Translations under genes and position numbers: made by a program | The notes under the pieces: model-generated | The model's database searches: none | The model's input: the letters and a program-made list of their open reading frames with translations, nothing else | What the model was told of the DNA's origin: nothing | Assembly: GCF_000341735.1 (NCBI RefSeq) | Contig: NZ_KB455575.1 | Span: 1,368,331-1,432,330, forward strand | Length of the DNA stretch: 64,000 bases | Direction: 5' to 3' | Source: Methylotuvimicrobium buryatense 5G | GTDB lineage: Bacteria > Pseudomonadota > Gammaproteobacteria > Methylococcales > Methylomonadaceae | Shown here: one piece after another, positions 29,543 to 38,558 of the stretch | Layout of the letters: the number at the start of each line of letters is the position of its first letter | Position numbering within the stretch: position 1 is the first letter of the stretch

Positions 29543-30067
29543 ATGTTTGAAATTGAATACATTTTTCGTGAAGAGGATTTAATCCATTTCAACGAAGTCC
29601 AACTGCAACAAAACGACGAAGTCCTGAATAATATCCGTAAAAACCGGCTAGTTTTCCCCGGTGCGCTAGTGATTATCGGTATTTTTTATTATTTGTACTA
29701 TGGCGATATGATGACGGCGGCCTATATTTCCAGCATTGCCATCCTTTGGGCGCTGCTCTCGCCGAAAATCATGATGCTCGACATGCGTCGCCAAATCATG
29801 AAAAACTATACCGAAAAAGAAAAAGCCGATATGTTCGGCCGATATACGCTCAAGATAGAACCCGATCATTTGCTCGAAATATCGCCGAGCGGCAAACACA
29901 AAATGCCGTGGAACGAATTGATCCGAGTCGAACAAGAAGGCGATCATTATGTCTATATTTTTATTAGTCTCAATACGGCTTTGGTCATTCCTGCAAAAAC
30001 CGTTAAAAAAGGCAAACTGAAAGAATTTGCTGAACAAGTGCAGAGTATGATCGATCGAAAAGGCTAA
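29543..30067 (+). CDS. YcxB-like membrane protein
   Basis: 174 residues. Two closely spaced hydrophobic segments (about 36-75) are followed by a cytoplasmic YcxB-like C-terminal domain (MPWNELIRVEQEGDHYVYIFISLNTALVIPAK). Function of the family is unknown. It ends 8 bp before the ABC-F gene, implying cotranscription. Confidence 0.72.
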   Translation: MFEIEYIFREEDLIHFNEVQLQQNDEVLNNIRKNRLVFPGALVIIGIFYYLYYGDMMTAAYISSIAILWALLSPKIMMLDMRRQIMKNYTEKEKADMFGRYTLKIEPDHLLEISPSGKHKMPWNELIRVEQEGDHYVYIFISLNTALVIPAKTVKKGKLKEFAEQVQSMIDRKG

Positions 30068-30075
30068 ACCCAAGC

Positions 30076-31959
30076 ATGTTGAACTTTAAAAACGTATCCT
30101 TGAGACGTGGCCCTAACGTTCTGTTCAGCCAAGCGTCTTTTACGATTCATCAAGGCCAAAAAGTCGGCCTGACCGGTGCGAACGGCGCGGGAAAATCCAG
30201 CCTTTTCGCACTACTGAGGGGCGAGTTGCACACCGATGAAGGCGACTTTTCGATGCCGCCAGGCCTCGAAGTCGCCCATGTCGCACAAGAAACGCCGGCA
30301 GTCGCCTGCTCTGCGATCGATTACGTGATCGATGGGGATCAAGAGTTAAGACGACTGCAAAAACAGTTAAGCGCAGCCGAACAAACCGGCGACGGGCTAA
30401 AACTGGCAGAATTACATGCGGCCTTGGATATCATCGGCGGTTATACCGCCGAAGCCCGCGCCGCCCGTTTGATGAACGGATTAGGGTTTCGCCCCGATCA
30501 AGAACAAAACCCGGTAGGTTCGTTTTCGGGCGGTTGGCGCATGCGCTTGAATCTGGCGCAAGCCTTGATGTGCCGTTCGGATCTTTTACTACTCGACGAA
30601 CCGACCAATCATCTCGATCTGGATGCGGTCATTTGGCTGCAGGATTGGCTTTGCAAATATCCAGGCACCCTATTGTTGATCTCGCACGATCGCGACTTCC
30701 TCGATGCCATCGCTAGCCATATCGCGCATATCGAACAACAAAAAATCGAGCTCTATACCGGCAATTATTCGGCTTTCGAAAAAATGCGCGCGGAAAAACT
30801 CGCACAGCAACAATCCGCATTCGAAAAACAGCAACGCGAAATCGCTCATATTCAAAGTTTTGTAGACCGGTTCAAAGCCAAGGCCACCAAAGCCAAACAA
30901 GCGCAAAGCCGAATTAAATCGCTTGAACGCATGGAACTCATCGCTCAAGCGCACGTCGATTCGCCCTTTAATTTCAGTTTCCGTAAACCGCAAAAAATGC
31001 CTAACCCGCTGCTCAAATTGCAAGAGGCCGGTATCGGTTACGGAACGACAATAGTGATCGACGGTGCGGAATTGACGCTTGCTCCCGGCGATCGAATCGG
31101 CTTATTAGGCCCCAACGGCGCAGGCAAATCTAGCTTAATCAAAGTATTAGCTGGAGAAATGCAGCCTCTGGCCGGCAAAATACTGATCGCCGACGCACTG
31201 AACATCGGCTATTTCGCCCAGCATCAACTCGAGCAATTGCGAATCGATGAAAGTCCGCTGCAGCATCTGCAAAGACTCGATAAACAAGCGACCGAAAAGG
31301 ATTTACGCAATTATCTCGGCGGTTTCGATTTTAGGGGCGACAAAGTTCTGGAACCGGTCGGTCCCTTTTCCGGAGGCGAAAAAGCACGCTTGGTTTTAGC
31401 GATTTTGGTGTATCAAAACCCGAACTTATTGCTGCTGGACGAACCGACCAACCATCTCGACTTGGAAATGCGCCACGCTTTGAGCGTCGCGCTGCAAGAT
31501 TATGAAGGCGCCATGCTGATCGTCTCGCACGACCGTCATTTACTGCGCTCGGTCACCGACCAACTCCTTTTAGTCGCGGACGGCAAGGTTAGGCCTTTCG
31601 ACGGCGATCTGGACGATTACCGCTCCTGGCTGACCGAACAAACTAAAAACGAAGAACCGCCTGAGGACATCCCCAATCAATCGCTTTCGCGAAAAGATCA
31701 GCGCAAGCTCGACGCCGAACGCCGGCAAAAAAACAAGCCGCTGCTCGACGCACTGAAAAAAGCCGAACTCGCTGTAGAAAATCTACATCGGGAACAATAT
31801 GAATTGGAACAGCAATTAGCCGATCCGGCTGTTTATCAAGACCAGGAAAAAGACCGTTTGAAACAACTACTGGCGCGCAAAACCCGGATCGATAAGGACC
31901 TTGAAGAAGCCGAAGCGGAATGGCTCGAGGCCGAAACGAAACTTGAAGAGGCCGACTAG
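30076..31959 (+). CDS. ABC-F family ATPase, YheS type
   Basis: 627 residues, two ABC domains on one chain and no membrane segment. Walker A loops are GANGAGKSS and GPNGAGKSS, signatures are SGGWRMRLNLAQAL and SGGEKARLVLAI, and each is followed by LLLLDEPTNHLDL. The linker (about 245-310) and the charged C-terminal coiled coil fit YheS/Uup-like proteins, which act on ribosomes or DNA structures rather than in transport. Four bases separate it from the next gene. Confidence 0.9.
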   Translation: MLNFKNVSLRRGPNVLFSQASFTIHQGQKVGLTGANGAGKSSLFALLRGELHTDEGDFSMPPGLEVAHVAQETPAVACSAIDYVIDGDQELRRLQKQLSAAEQTGDGLKLAELHAALDIIGGYTAEARAARLMNGLGFRPDQEQNPVGSFSGGWRMRLNLAQALMCRSDLLLLDEPTNHLDLDAVIWLQDWLCKYPGTLLLISHDRDFLDAIASHIAHIEQQKIELYTGNYSAFEKMRAEKLAQQQSAFEKQQREIAHIQSFVDRFKAKATKAKQAQSRIKSLERMELIAQAHVDSPFNFSFRKPQKMPNPLLKLQEAGIGYGTTIVIDGAELTLAPGDRIGLLGPNGAGKSSLIKVLAGEMQPLAGKILIADALNIGYFAQHQLEQLRIDESPLQHLQRLDKQATEKDLRNYLGGFDFRGDKVLEPVGPFSGGEKARLVLAILVYQNPNLLLLDEPTNHLDLEMRHALSVALQDYEGAMLIVSHDRHLLRSVTDQLLLVADGKVRPFDGDLDDYRSWLTEQTKNEEPPEDIPNQSLSRKDQRKLDAERRQKNKPLLDALKKAELAVENLHREQYELEQQLADPAVYQDQEKDRLKQLLARKTRIDKDLEEAEAEWLEAETKLEEAD

Positions 31960-31962
31960 CTT

Positions 31963-32457
31963 ATGTACGGATGGGTCCTGCTATTTTTCGATCTTTGCCG
32001 ATTTCGGAAAGGCCCGCAAGACCTTCCATATTCTCAGGCTTTGCTGCTGAGTTCTATTACGGCCTATGCCATACTGGGATTTTTGATGCTGTATATCGAA
32101 AGCGGCTGGTTTAACGCAATTATGCAGGTATCGGTCGGCGCCTTATTATTGCTGGCTTTCGCCAAAATCATATTGCTCATTTCACGGAAACCCGGCCGTT
32201 TTGTGCAAACATCGAGCGCGCTCTTTGGAACCGATGCCTTAATCAGCTTTTTCGCGATCCCGATCATTGCCGGAATGACTACGGGCAGGGTTTCAATGTT
32301 ATCTTTCGCGGCAATGGTTGCGCTAATGATCTGGAATTGGCTAATCATCGGCCACATCTTGCGTCATGCTTTGTCCGAAACTTTTAGTTTCGGTTTGGGT
32401 ATCGCATTCTTGTATATCATGGCCTCTTATTGGGTCATGGCTCAGTTGTTCCCCTAA
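31963..32457 (+). CDS. Hypothetical membrane protein
   Basis: 164 residues with about five predicted transmembrane helices and a short basic N-terminus (LCRFRKGPQDLP). It follows the ABC-F gene by 4 bp. The family is not recognised and no catalytic motif is visible. Confidence 0.7.
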   Translation: MYGWVLLFFDLCRFRKGPQDLPYSQALLLSSITAYAILGFLMLYIESGWFNAIMQVSVGALLLLAFAKIILLISRKPGRFVQTSSALFGTDALISFFAIPIIAGMTTGRVSMLSFAAMVALMIWNWLIIGHILRHALSETFSFGLGIAFLYIMASYWVMAQLFP

Positions 32458-32482
32458 CACCGGCATTTCAACAGGAATCCTT

Positions 32483-32926
32483 ATGAAAAACTATACCCAT
32501 ATCTTACTCGCGGTTGACTTTTCCGATCATACCGATCCCATTGCTGAACGCGCACGCGACTTGGCCGATAAATCCCAAGCTAAAATAAGCCTGCTGCATG
32601 TCGTCGATAACCTTCCGATTGTCGACACAGTGAACGGGCCGATTATCCCCTATGAAATCGACTTGACCGAGCAATTAATGGAGTCGGCCAAATTACGACT
32701 GGAAAAACTCGCAGAACGATTCAAAATTCCCGAAAACAATCGCTTCCTCGAATTAGGCAGCCCGAAAATCGAAATCGTCAGAATTGCCGAGGAAAACGCG
32801 GTCGACTTGATCGTCGTCGGCTCGCACGGCCGGCACGGACTCGCATTGCTGCTAGGATCAACGGCTAATGGCGTATTACATCATGCCAAATGCGATGTCC
32901 TTGCGGTACGCATCAAAGACGAATAA
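32483..32926 (+). CDS. Universal stress protein (UspA)
   Basis: 147 residues from the ATG at 32483 (MKNYTHILLAVDFSDH), preceded by AGGA. The longer frame from 32366 overlaps the previous gene and is rejected. The ATP-binding loop GSHGRHGLALLLGSTANGVL matches the GxHG-x9-(S/T) pattern of ATP-binding Usp proteins. Confidence 0.9.
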   Translation: MKNYTHILLAVDFSDHTDPIAERARDLADKSQAKISLLHVVDNLPIVDTVNGPIIPYEIDLTEQLMESAKLRLEKLAERFKIPENNRFLELGSPKIEIVRIAEENAVDLIVVGSHGRHGLALLLGSTANGVLHHAKCDVLAVRIKDE

Positions 32927-32972
32927 CCCCCCTCGACCTTAAACCCTAAACCTTGAACCTCATTTTACAAAC

Positions 32973-33386
32973 ATGATCGGACATATAGAAAGTTTTGACC
33001 TCGGCAGACAAACCGGCGTAATAAAAAGCGGCGACTCTTTTTACGAGTTTCATCTCGACAGCTGGCAATCGCCCGGCTTACCGGAACCGGGCGACGATAT
33101 CAATTTCGAATTGGAAGAAGGCGAAGCCAAATCGGTTATCTTGATCGGATCCTATCTCAATCCGCACAAACCGGTAAAATCTCGACTGCTGGCAACGATA
33201 CTCGCGTTGCTTTTGGGCGGCGTCGGCGCGCATCGTTTTTATCTCGGCTATTATTGGATCGGTCTTGCTCAGATCGCAGTGACCGTTTTAACCATCGGTT
33301 TCGGCGTGGTATGGGGCTTTATTGAATTCGCCCTGTTACTCAGCAAAAATTTCGATATAGACGCCAAAGGCAGACCGTTGAAATAA
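32973..33386 (+). CDS. TM2-domain protein with N-terminal cold-shock-like domain
   Basis: 137 residues. Residues 1-58 (MIGHIESFDLGRQTGVIKSG ... INFELEEGEAKSV) resemble a cold-shock/OB fold, and residues about 65-130 form a TM2 hairpin (LLALLLGGVGAHRFYLGYYWIGLAQ). The fusion occurs in some gammaproteobacteria; its function is unknown. Confidence 0.8.
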   Translation: MIGHIESFDLGRQTGVIKSGDSFYEFHLDSWQSPGLPEPGDDINFELEEGEAKSVILIGSYLNPHKPVKSRLLATILALLLGGVGAHRFYLGYYWIGLAQIAVTVLTIGFGVVWGFIEFALLLSKNFDIDAKGRPLK

Positions 33387-33394
33387 ACGATCAT

Positions 33395-33543
33395 TATGCC
33401 TTTCGCACTTCAAATTTCGGCAATGTCCGAGGAGGCGTCGGAGTGTTCGACAAAGGCTTTTCCAGCATAGAGCCTACATGGATGTATTTACGGCGTCCTT
33501 TGACGGACACCCCGGCACCGAAATTTGACTAGCAAAGGATATA
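33395..33543. repeat. Family-1 TA-MITE, copy C
   Basis: 149 bp with the family-1 ends and arms, but with a shortened centre (the mini-hairpin is partly missing: TTCCAGCATAGAGCC). It lies between the TM2 gene and the DUF389 gene and reaches to within 22 bp of the latter's start. Confidence 0.82.
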
Positions 33544-33565
33544 ACTTGCGAAAGGTATATATCGA

Positions 33566-35509
33566 ATGACAGAATCTAAACCGCTTTACCTCATTCACTC
33601 CGATGAGTTGGATAAAAAGAATTTGGTTCTAGTCAAGCAACATCCGCTAATTGTTGAGAACGACATCTCAATTCGCCCGATTAAGGTGTCGAACCTTAGC
33701 GGACTGCATGTCAACGGCAATCTAAATCATGCCTTGGTTTGGGTTAAACATACCGAATTTCAAGCCGTACTGACTGCTGCATTCAATAAAACCATCGCAT
33801 TAAGTTTTCTGCCGTATCCCAACGAATTACGACCCGTATTTTTCGATCATCTCGGTCTGCCCAATAAGCTTGACGACTGCTTGGCCTTAGTATTAGAAAC
33901 AGAAAGAGTTCCGGTCGATTTGATCCGCTGCAACGGAGAATTCATTAGCCGCGGCATCGGCCTGTTGAATCAAACAGCACTAGCCGAATTGATCGAGGCC
34001 GGCAATACGCGAAATCTCTTCAAGAAAACAAAGTTTTATTGTCAGCGTTTGATTCATGCCTTCAACTTACAACCGATTGCCATCGAAATAGAAACCGCGA
34101 AAGGAAAATCAGTCAAAACGGCGATCATCGGCTTGTATCTATTGGATCTTGCAAAACGAAATCCATTCGCCAAACTTTTCGGCGAATCGGCATCGCTTAA
34201 AGATGGCCGATTGTCGTTCGTGTTCTTTGCACCGCAATCGATTTTAAGCTACATACAATCGACATCGATAACTATTCCGCAGGCTTCGGCACAACTACCG
34301 AGACAACTAGGATTCGTTCGAAGCGTTTCTTTGCGCATAACTGCAAAACAGGATATTGACTTTTGGATAGAACACAAACCGGTCTCGACTCGCGAGCTAT
34401 TGTTAGAAACGGTTCCTGCAGCCCTTAAAATCACCGTCGGCGACAGTTTTCGATCGCTCAACTCGCAATCCGGCGACAAAGAAAATTTCAATGTCGAAAA
34501 CCTGCCGCAAGGGGAAGCGCGGCTGAAATATTTCAGTAAAACCTTACCGTTTTTTCCCCATGCGCTCGAATCCGACTTTAAGGACTTGTTCCTAGCACTC
34601 AAGGAAAACGCCAGGACGACGAGTACCTATGTCTTATTAATGGTACTCAGTTCCATGCTGGCCACGTTGGGTTTATTCCTGAGTAGTCCATCCGTCGTTA
34701 TCGGCGCGATGGTTTTGGCACCCTTGATGGCACCGATTATTTCTTTGTCGATGGGCTTGCTTCGCTCCGAAAAATTCTTAACTCGAGAATCAATCGTTTC
34801 GCTGCTGATCGGCATTGGCATCGCGCTTGCGATTTCATCGGCAATGGCGGCATTACTGCCTTTCAAAGATGCCACGCCGGAAATCGAAGCCCGTTTGCAT
34901 CCTTCGACGTTGGATTTATTGGTCGCGGTTTTTTCCGGTATCGCCGGCGCGATGGCCCAAGCCCGCGAAAGCATAGCCAAAAGTTTGCCGGGCGTTGCCA
35001 TCGCAGTCGCCTTGGTGCCTCCCCTCTGCGTTGCAGGTATCGGCATCGGTTGGCTTGAATCCGATATTTTTTTTGGCGCCATGCTCTTATTCTTGACCAA
35101 CTTAATCGGAATTACGATGGCCGCCCTCATCTCATTTATGGTTATCGGGTTCGCGCCTTTTACTCGGGCCAGAAAAGGAATTTTGCTATCGAGCCTATTG
35201 TTGGCATTGATTTCCGTTCCCTTGTTCTATTCTTTCCAAACCATGGAGCATATCGCCGATATCAAAACGCAACTGGCCGGTAGAACCTATCAAATCAATG
35301 GACACCGGCTTGAACTTAGGAATATCAAAGTCAATACGCTACGACCGCTCAATCTAAATGCCGATCTACTCACCAATACCATGCCGGACGAATCGGTGTT
35401 TACTCGGCTCGAGGATGATTTACATACGGAACTCGGTAGGCCTGCCCGCTTCAATTTTGCTTTGCATTTTGTTAGGGAAACCGTTGCCGTCGATGAAAAT
35501 GAACAATAA
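33566..35509 (+). CDS. DUF389 (TIGR00341-like) membrane protein with unknown N-terminal domain
   Basis: 647 residues. The C-terminal half has about six transmembrane helices with the DUF389 signature (LSSPSVVIGAMVLAPLMAPIISLSMGL, then LPGVAIAVALVPPLCVAGIGI). The N-terminal 330 residues are soluble; DLIRCNGEFISRGIGLLNQT and the alternating strands hint at a diacylglycerol-kinase-like fold, but this is a weak impression. The family has no established function. Confidence 0.75.
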   Translation: MTESKPLYLIHSDELDKKNLVLVKQHPLIVENDISIRPIKVSNLSGLHVNGNLNHALVWVKHTEFQAVLTAAFNKTIALSFLPYPNELRPVFFDHLGLPNKLDDCLALVLETERVPVDLIRCNGEFISRGIGLLNQTALAELIEAGNTRNLFKKTKFYCQRLIHAFNLQPIAIEIETAKGKSVKTAIIGLYLLDLAKRNPFAKLFGESASLKDGRLSFVFFAPQSILSYIQSTSITIPQASAQLPRQLGFVRSVSLRITAKQDIDFWIEHKPVSTRELLLETVPAALKITVGDSFRSLNSQSGDKENFNVENLPQGEARLKYFSKTLPFFPHALESDFKDLFLALKENARTTSTYVLLMVLSSMLATLGLFLSSPSVVIGAMVLAPLMAPIISLSMGLLRSEKFLTRESIVSLLIGIGIALAISSAMAALLPFKDATPEIEARLHPSTLDLLVAVFSGIAGAMAQARESIAKSLPGVAIAVALVPPLCVAGIGIGWLESDIFFGAMLLFLTNLIGITMAALISFMVIGFAPFTRARKGILLSSLLLALISVPLFYSFQTMEHIADIKTQLAGRTYQINGHRLELRNIKVNTLRPLNLNADLLTNTMPDESVFTRLEDDLHTELGRPARFNFALHFVRETVAVDENEQ

Positions 35510-35560
35510 GCCGCGCTCCGCAGCTACGTCATAGACGACGCACTAAAATCTACTCCGCAA

Positions 35561-35577
35561 TGCACCAGACCGGTTCA
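35561..35577 (+). promoter_or_regulatory. NtrC-like enhancer site
   Basis: TGCACC-AGACC-GGTTCA matches the NtrC consensus TGCACC-N5-GGTGCA at 11 of 12 defined bases. Its centre is about 117 bp before the predicted start of the short RNA at 35686, a usual enhancer distance. Confidence 0.7.
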
Positions 35578-35630
35578 CAAAGACACAAAACAACCCTTAC
35601 CCAACAAGAGCTAATATTTACTATTTATAA

Positions 35631-35643
35631 TATCAATAGCTTA
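35631..35643 (+). promoter_or_regulatory. IHF-like binding site
   Basis: TATCAATAGCTTA matches WATCAA-N4-TTR exactly and lies in AT-rich DNA between the NtrC-like site and the sigma54 promoter, where IHF bends DNA in many sigma54 promoters. Confidence 0.5.
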
Positions 35644-35659
35644 TATTTTTAATAGAACT

Positions 35660-35675
35660 TGGCACGATTTCCGCT
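35660..35675 (+). promoter_or_regulatory. Sigma54 (-24/-12) promoter
   Basis: TGGCACGATTTCCGCT has the invariant GG at 35661-35662 and GC at 35673-35674 separated by exactly 10 bases, and a perfect -24 box TGGCACG. Transcription should start near 35686. Confidence 0.72.
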
Positions 35676-35685
35676 TATCTTCATT

Positions 35686-35743
35686 CGAGTTTCTTAAAGC
35701 AAAGGCGCTTTATCCCCACTAGGGATTAAAGCGCCTTTTTTTT
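35686..35743 (+). ncRNA. Putative short RNA (or terminated leader) under NtrC/sigma54 control
   Basis: From the predicted start to the end of a T-run is only about 58 nt: a 15-nt single-stranded lead (GAGTTTCTTAAAGCA) and a very strong hairpin (AAAGGCGCTTTATCCC / GGGATTAAAGCGCCTTT with one bulge) ending in eight T. No reading frame fits. It could be a stand-alone nitrogen-responsive small RNA. Alternatively it is the prematurely ended leader of the nitrite-channel operon starting at 35944, where read-through would need an antiterminator. Confidence 0.55.
35701..35743 (+). terminator. Rho-independent terminator
   Basis: AAAGGCGCTTTATCCC, loop CACTA, GGGATTAAAGCGCC, then eight T. It ends the putative short RNA and separates it from the nitrite-channel gene. 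Confidence 0.92.
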
Positions 35744-35787
35744 GCCTTGTGTTTTTGTAATTATTCAGCATAAGTCATGTATGAGAA

Positions 35788-35887
35788 GGTGTCAGGCACT
35801 GATTTATAAGGCTGTCTGCAACAGGACGTTGCAGTCAGAGCTTACAGGGATGTATTCACGCGTCCTTAGAAATCAATGCCTGACACC
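35788..35887. repeat. MITE-like repeat with GGTGTCAGGCA ends
   Basis: 100 bp with near-perfect 18-bp terminal inverted repeats (GGTGTCAGGCACTGATTT and AAATCAATGCCTGACACC). The centre holds CTGCAAC..GTTGCAG and a version of the family-1 core (TACAGGGATGTATTCACG), so it is a distant relative with different ends. It lies between the short RNA and the nitrite-channel gene. Confidence 0.8.
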
Positions 35888-35943
35888 AACCTACCGCATG
35901 CGCTGAATAGTTACGTATTTTTTAACTTGATCAGAGGAATGCC

Positions 35944-36753
35944 ATGTCTTATTTAGTCCCTTCGGAATTTGTCACAAAAATGGTAGATGCCGGTGAATCC
36001 AAAGTCTATATGTCAACACGAGATACGCTGATCAGAGCTTATATGGCCGGTGCGATCCTTGCATTAGCCGCCGTATTTGCAGTCAGTATCACTGTAGAAA
36101 CCGGTTCTCCTATCTTCGGCGCGATTATGTTTCCGGTCGGTTTTTGCATGTTGTACTTGCTAGGCTTCGATCTTTTGACCGGTGTTTTTGTTCTGGTGCC
36201 GTTGGCATGGATCGATAAACGCCCGGGAGTGACGGTAGGCGGTATTTTCAGAAACTGGGGATTGGTCTTCGTCGGCAATTTCCTCGGCGCTTTGACCGTG
36301 GCGTTGTTGATGTCGATAGTCTTCACCTACGGGTTTTCGGTGGAACCGAATGCCGTCGGAAAAAAACTCGCCGGCGTCGGCGAGGCCCGTACGTTGGGAT
36401 ATGCCCAATATGGTGTCGCCGGCTGGTTTACGATCTTTACTAGAGGCATGCTATGCAATTGGATGGTATCTACCGGCGTGGTCGGCGCGATGATATCAAC
36501 CACGGTCAGCGGTAAAGTAATCGCGATGTGGATGCCGATCATGCTGTTCTTCGGCATGGCCTTCGAACATTCCGTAGTGAACATGTTTCTGTTTCCCGCC
36601 GGCTTGATCATGGGCGGTAATTTCTCGATCATGGACTATTTCATCTGGAACGAAATACCCACGGTTCTGGGCAACCTAGTCGGCGGACTCGCATTTACCG
36701 GCATGACGCTGTACAGCACTCACATAAGAACCGCACCGAAGCGTGCTCTGTAA
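35944..36753 (+). CDS. Formate/nitrite transporter (nitrite channel)
   Basis: 269 residues, six transmembrane helices. Family marks include the first motif GFDLLTGVFVLVPLAW, RGMLCNWMVSTGVV and FEHSVVNMFLFPAG. Neighbouring cyanase and nitrite reductase genes favour nitrite as the substrate (NirC type), though formate is possible in a methylotroph. AGAGGA precedes the ATG. Confidence 0.88.
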   Translation: MSYLVPSEFVTKMVDAGESKVYMSTRDTLIRAYMAGAILALAAVFAVSITVETGSPIFGAIMFPVGFCMLYLLGFDLLTGVFVLVPLAWIDKRPGVTVGGIFRNWGLVFVGNFLGALTVALLMSIVFTYGFSVEPNAVGKKLAGVGEARTLGYAQYGVAGWFTIFTRGMLCNWMVSTGVVGAMISTTVSGKVIAMWMPIMLFFGMAFEHSVVNMFLFPAGLIMGGNFSIMDYFIWNEIPTVLGNLVGGLAFTGMTLYSTHIRTAPKRAL

Positions 36754-36817
36754 CTCGCCCCCTTAACAGAGTCTCAAACTTAGCTTAAGGTTGAGACTCT
36801 TCATTAAACGAAAACCC

Positions 36818-38557
36818 ATGTCCGGTACACTAAAAATATCCGTAGGGCAATATTCCGATAAGGGCCGAAAGGAAATCAACCAGGATTTTCATGGCGTCTA
36901 TATGCCGAAAGAACCGCAATTGAGTTCAAAAGGTGTTGCCATTGCGATGGCCGACGGAATCAGCAGCAGCACTGTAAGCCATATTGCCAGTGAAGCTGCG
37001 GTCACCGGATTCCTAGAAGATTATTTTTGCACCTCGGAAGCTTGGTCGGTCAAAAAATCGGCGCAACGGGTCTTGCTTGCAACCAACTCCTGGCTGCATG
37101 CTCAAACCCAACAAAGCCAATATCGTTACGATAAAGACAGAGGCTATGTTTGTACCTTTAGCGCCTTGATTTTCAAGTCTAATACCGCGCATATTTTTCA
37201 TGTCGGCGATACGCGGATTTATCGATTACAGGACAATCATCTGGAGCAATTAACTAACGATCATCGACTTTGGGTTTCCCAAGACAAAAGCTACCTGAGT
37301 CGTGCATTGGGTATCGATCATCACCTTGAAATCGATTACCAAGCGCTACCGATCGAAATGGGCGATCGCTTCTTGTTGATGACCGATGGCGTTTATGAAT
37401 TTGTTAATCATGTTTTCATCATTAATGCGATCAAGAAGCATGGCGACGATTTAGCTACTGTCGCAACAATGATCGTCAACGAAGCTTACCGGCAAGGGAG
37501 TTCGGATAACTTGACGATACAGATTGTCGCTGTCGAGGAATTGCCGAATCAAAATGCGGATGAGATTTATCGGCAAATAACAGAGCTTCCGTTTCCGCCG
37601 ACATTGACCGCCAGGATGATTTTCGACGGTTATCAAATCATGAGAGAGCTGCATAATAGCAACCGGAGCCATGTCTATTTGGCAATGGATACCGAAACGA
37701 ATACACCGGTCGTCATTAAAACGCCTTCGATCGATCTTCGAAACGATCCCGCTTACCTTGAGAATTTTCTCATGGAAGACTGGATAGCGCGCCGCATCGA
37801 TAGTCCCCATGTCTTAAAACCCTGCGAACAAACCCGAAAACGCAATTATCTCTACATTGTCACCGAATTCATCGATGGCCTAACCTTGAAACAGTGGATG
37901 ATCGATAACCCGAAACCCGATCTGGAAACCGTACGCGGCATCATTGACCAAATTGCCAAAGGCTTACGCGCGTTTCACCGGCTGGAAATGGTCCATCAGG
38001 ACTTGAGACCGGAAAATATCATGATCGATAGCTCCGGCACGGTAAAGATCATCGACTTCGGCTCGACTCGAGTTGCAGGACTGACGGAAATGAACAGCCC
38101 CATCGAACGGCACCCATTACTCGGCACCGCTCCGTATAGCGCCCCCGAATATTTTTTAGGCGAAATCGGAACGGCTCGCTCGGACTTATTTTCGTTAGGT
38201 GTCATTACCTATCAAATGCTGACCGGCAAGCTGCCTTATGGCACTCAAGTCGCCAAATGTAAGACGAAAGCGGCTCAAAATCGATTGAACTATTACTCCA
38301 TCCTGGACGATGCGCGAGCGATTCCTGCCTGGATCGATGATGCCATCAAGAAAGCCGTTCACCCGAATCCCTACAAGCGATATGAAGCATTATCCGAATT
38401 TATTCATGACCTGCGTTATCCGAACCAAACTTTTTTGAATAAAACGCATCCGCCGCTCATAGAGCGCGACCCAGTAACCTTCTGGAAAAGCATTTCTCTC
38501 ATCTTGACGATTATCGTCGTCACGTTATTAATCCAACAAAGCAAAAGAGGTATTTAA
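36818..38557 (+). CDS. PP2C phosphatase - Ser/Thr protein kinase fusion, membrane anchored
   Basis: 579 residues from the ATG at 36818 (MSGTLKISVGQYSDKGRKEI). Residues about 1-235 are a PP2C phosphatase (NQDFHGVY, MADGISSSTVS, HVGDTRIYR, GSSDNLTI); about 260-540 are a protein kinase (VVIKTPS lysine, HQDLRPEN catalytic loop with HQD for HRD, DFGSTR, GTAPYSAPE); the last 25 residues are one transmembrane helix. Such opposed-activity fusions occur in bacterial nitrate/nitrite gene groups. Substrates are unknown. An earlier TTG at 36791 lacks room for a ribosome site. Confidence 0.88.
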   Translation: MSGTLKISVGQYSDKGRKEINQDFHGVYMPKEPQLSSKGVAIAMADGISSSTVSHIASEAAVTGFLEDYFCTSEAWSVKKSAQRVLLATNSWLHAQTQQSQYRYDKDRGYVCTFSALIFKSNTAHIFHVGDTRIYRLQDNHLEQLTNDHRLWVSQDKSYLSRALGIDHHLEIDYQALPIEMGDRFLLMTDGVYEFVNHVFIINAIKKHGDDLATVATMIVNEAYRQGSSDNLTIQIVAVEELPNQNADEIYRQITELPFPPTLTARMIFDGYQIMRELHNSNRSHVYLAMDTETNTPVVIKTPSIDLRNDPAYLENFLMEDWIARRIDSPHVLKPCEQTRKRNYLYIVTEFIDGLTLKQWMIDNPKPDLETVRGIIDQIAKGLRAFHRLEMVHQDLRPENIMIDSSGTVKIIDFGSTRVAGLTEMNSPIERHPLLGTAPYSAPEYFLGEIGTARSDLFSLGVITYQMLTGKLPYGTQVAKCKTKAAQNRLNYYSILDDARAIPAWIDDAIKKAVHPNPYKRYEALSEFIHDLRYPNQTFLNKTHPPLIERDPVTFWKSISLILTIIVVTLLIQQSKRGI

Positions 38558-38558
38558 T

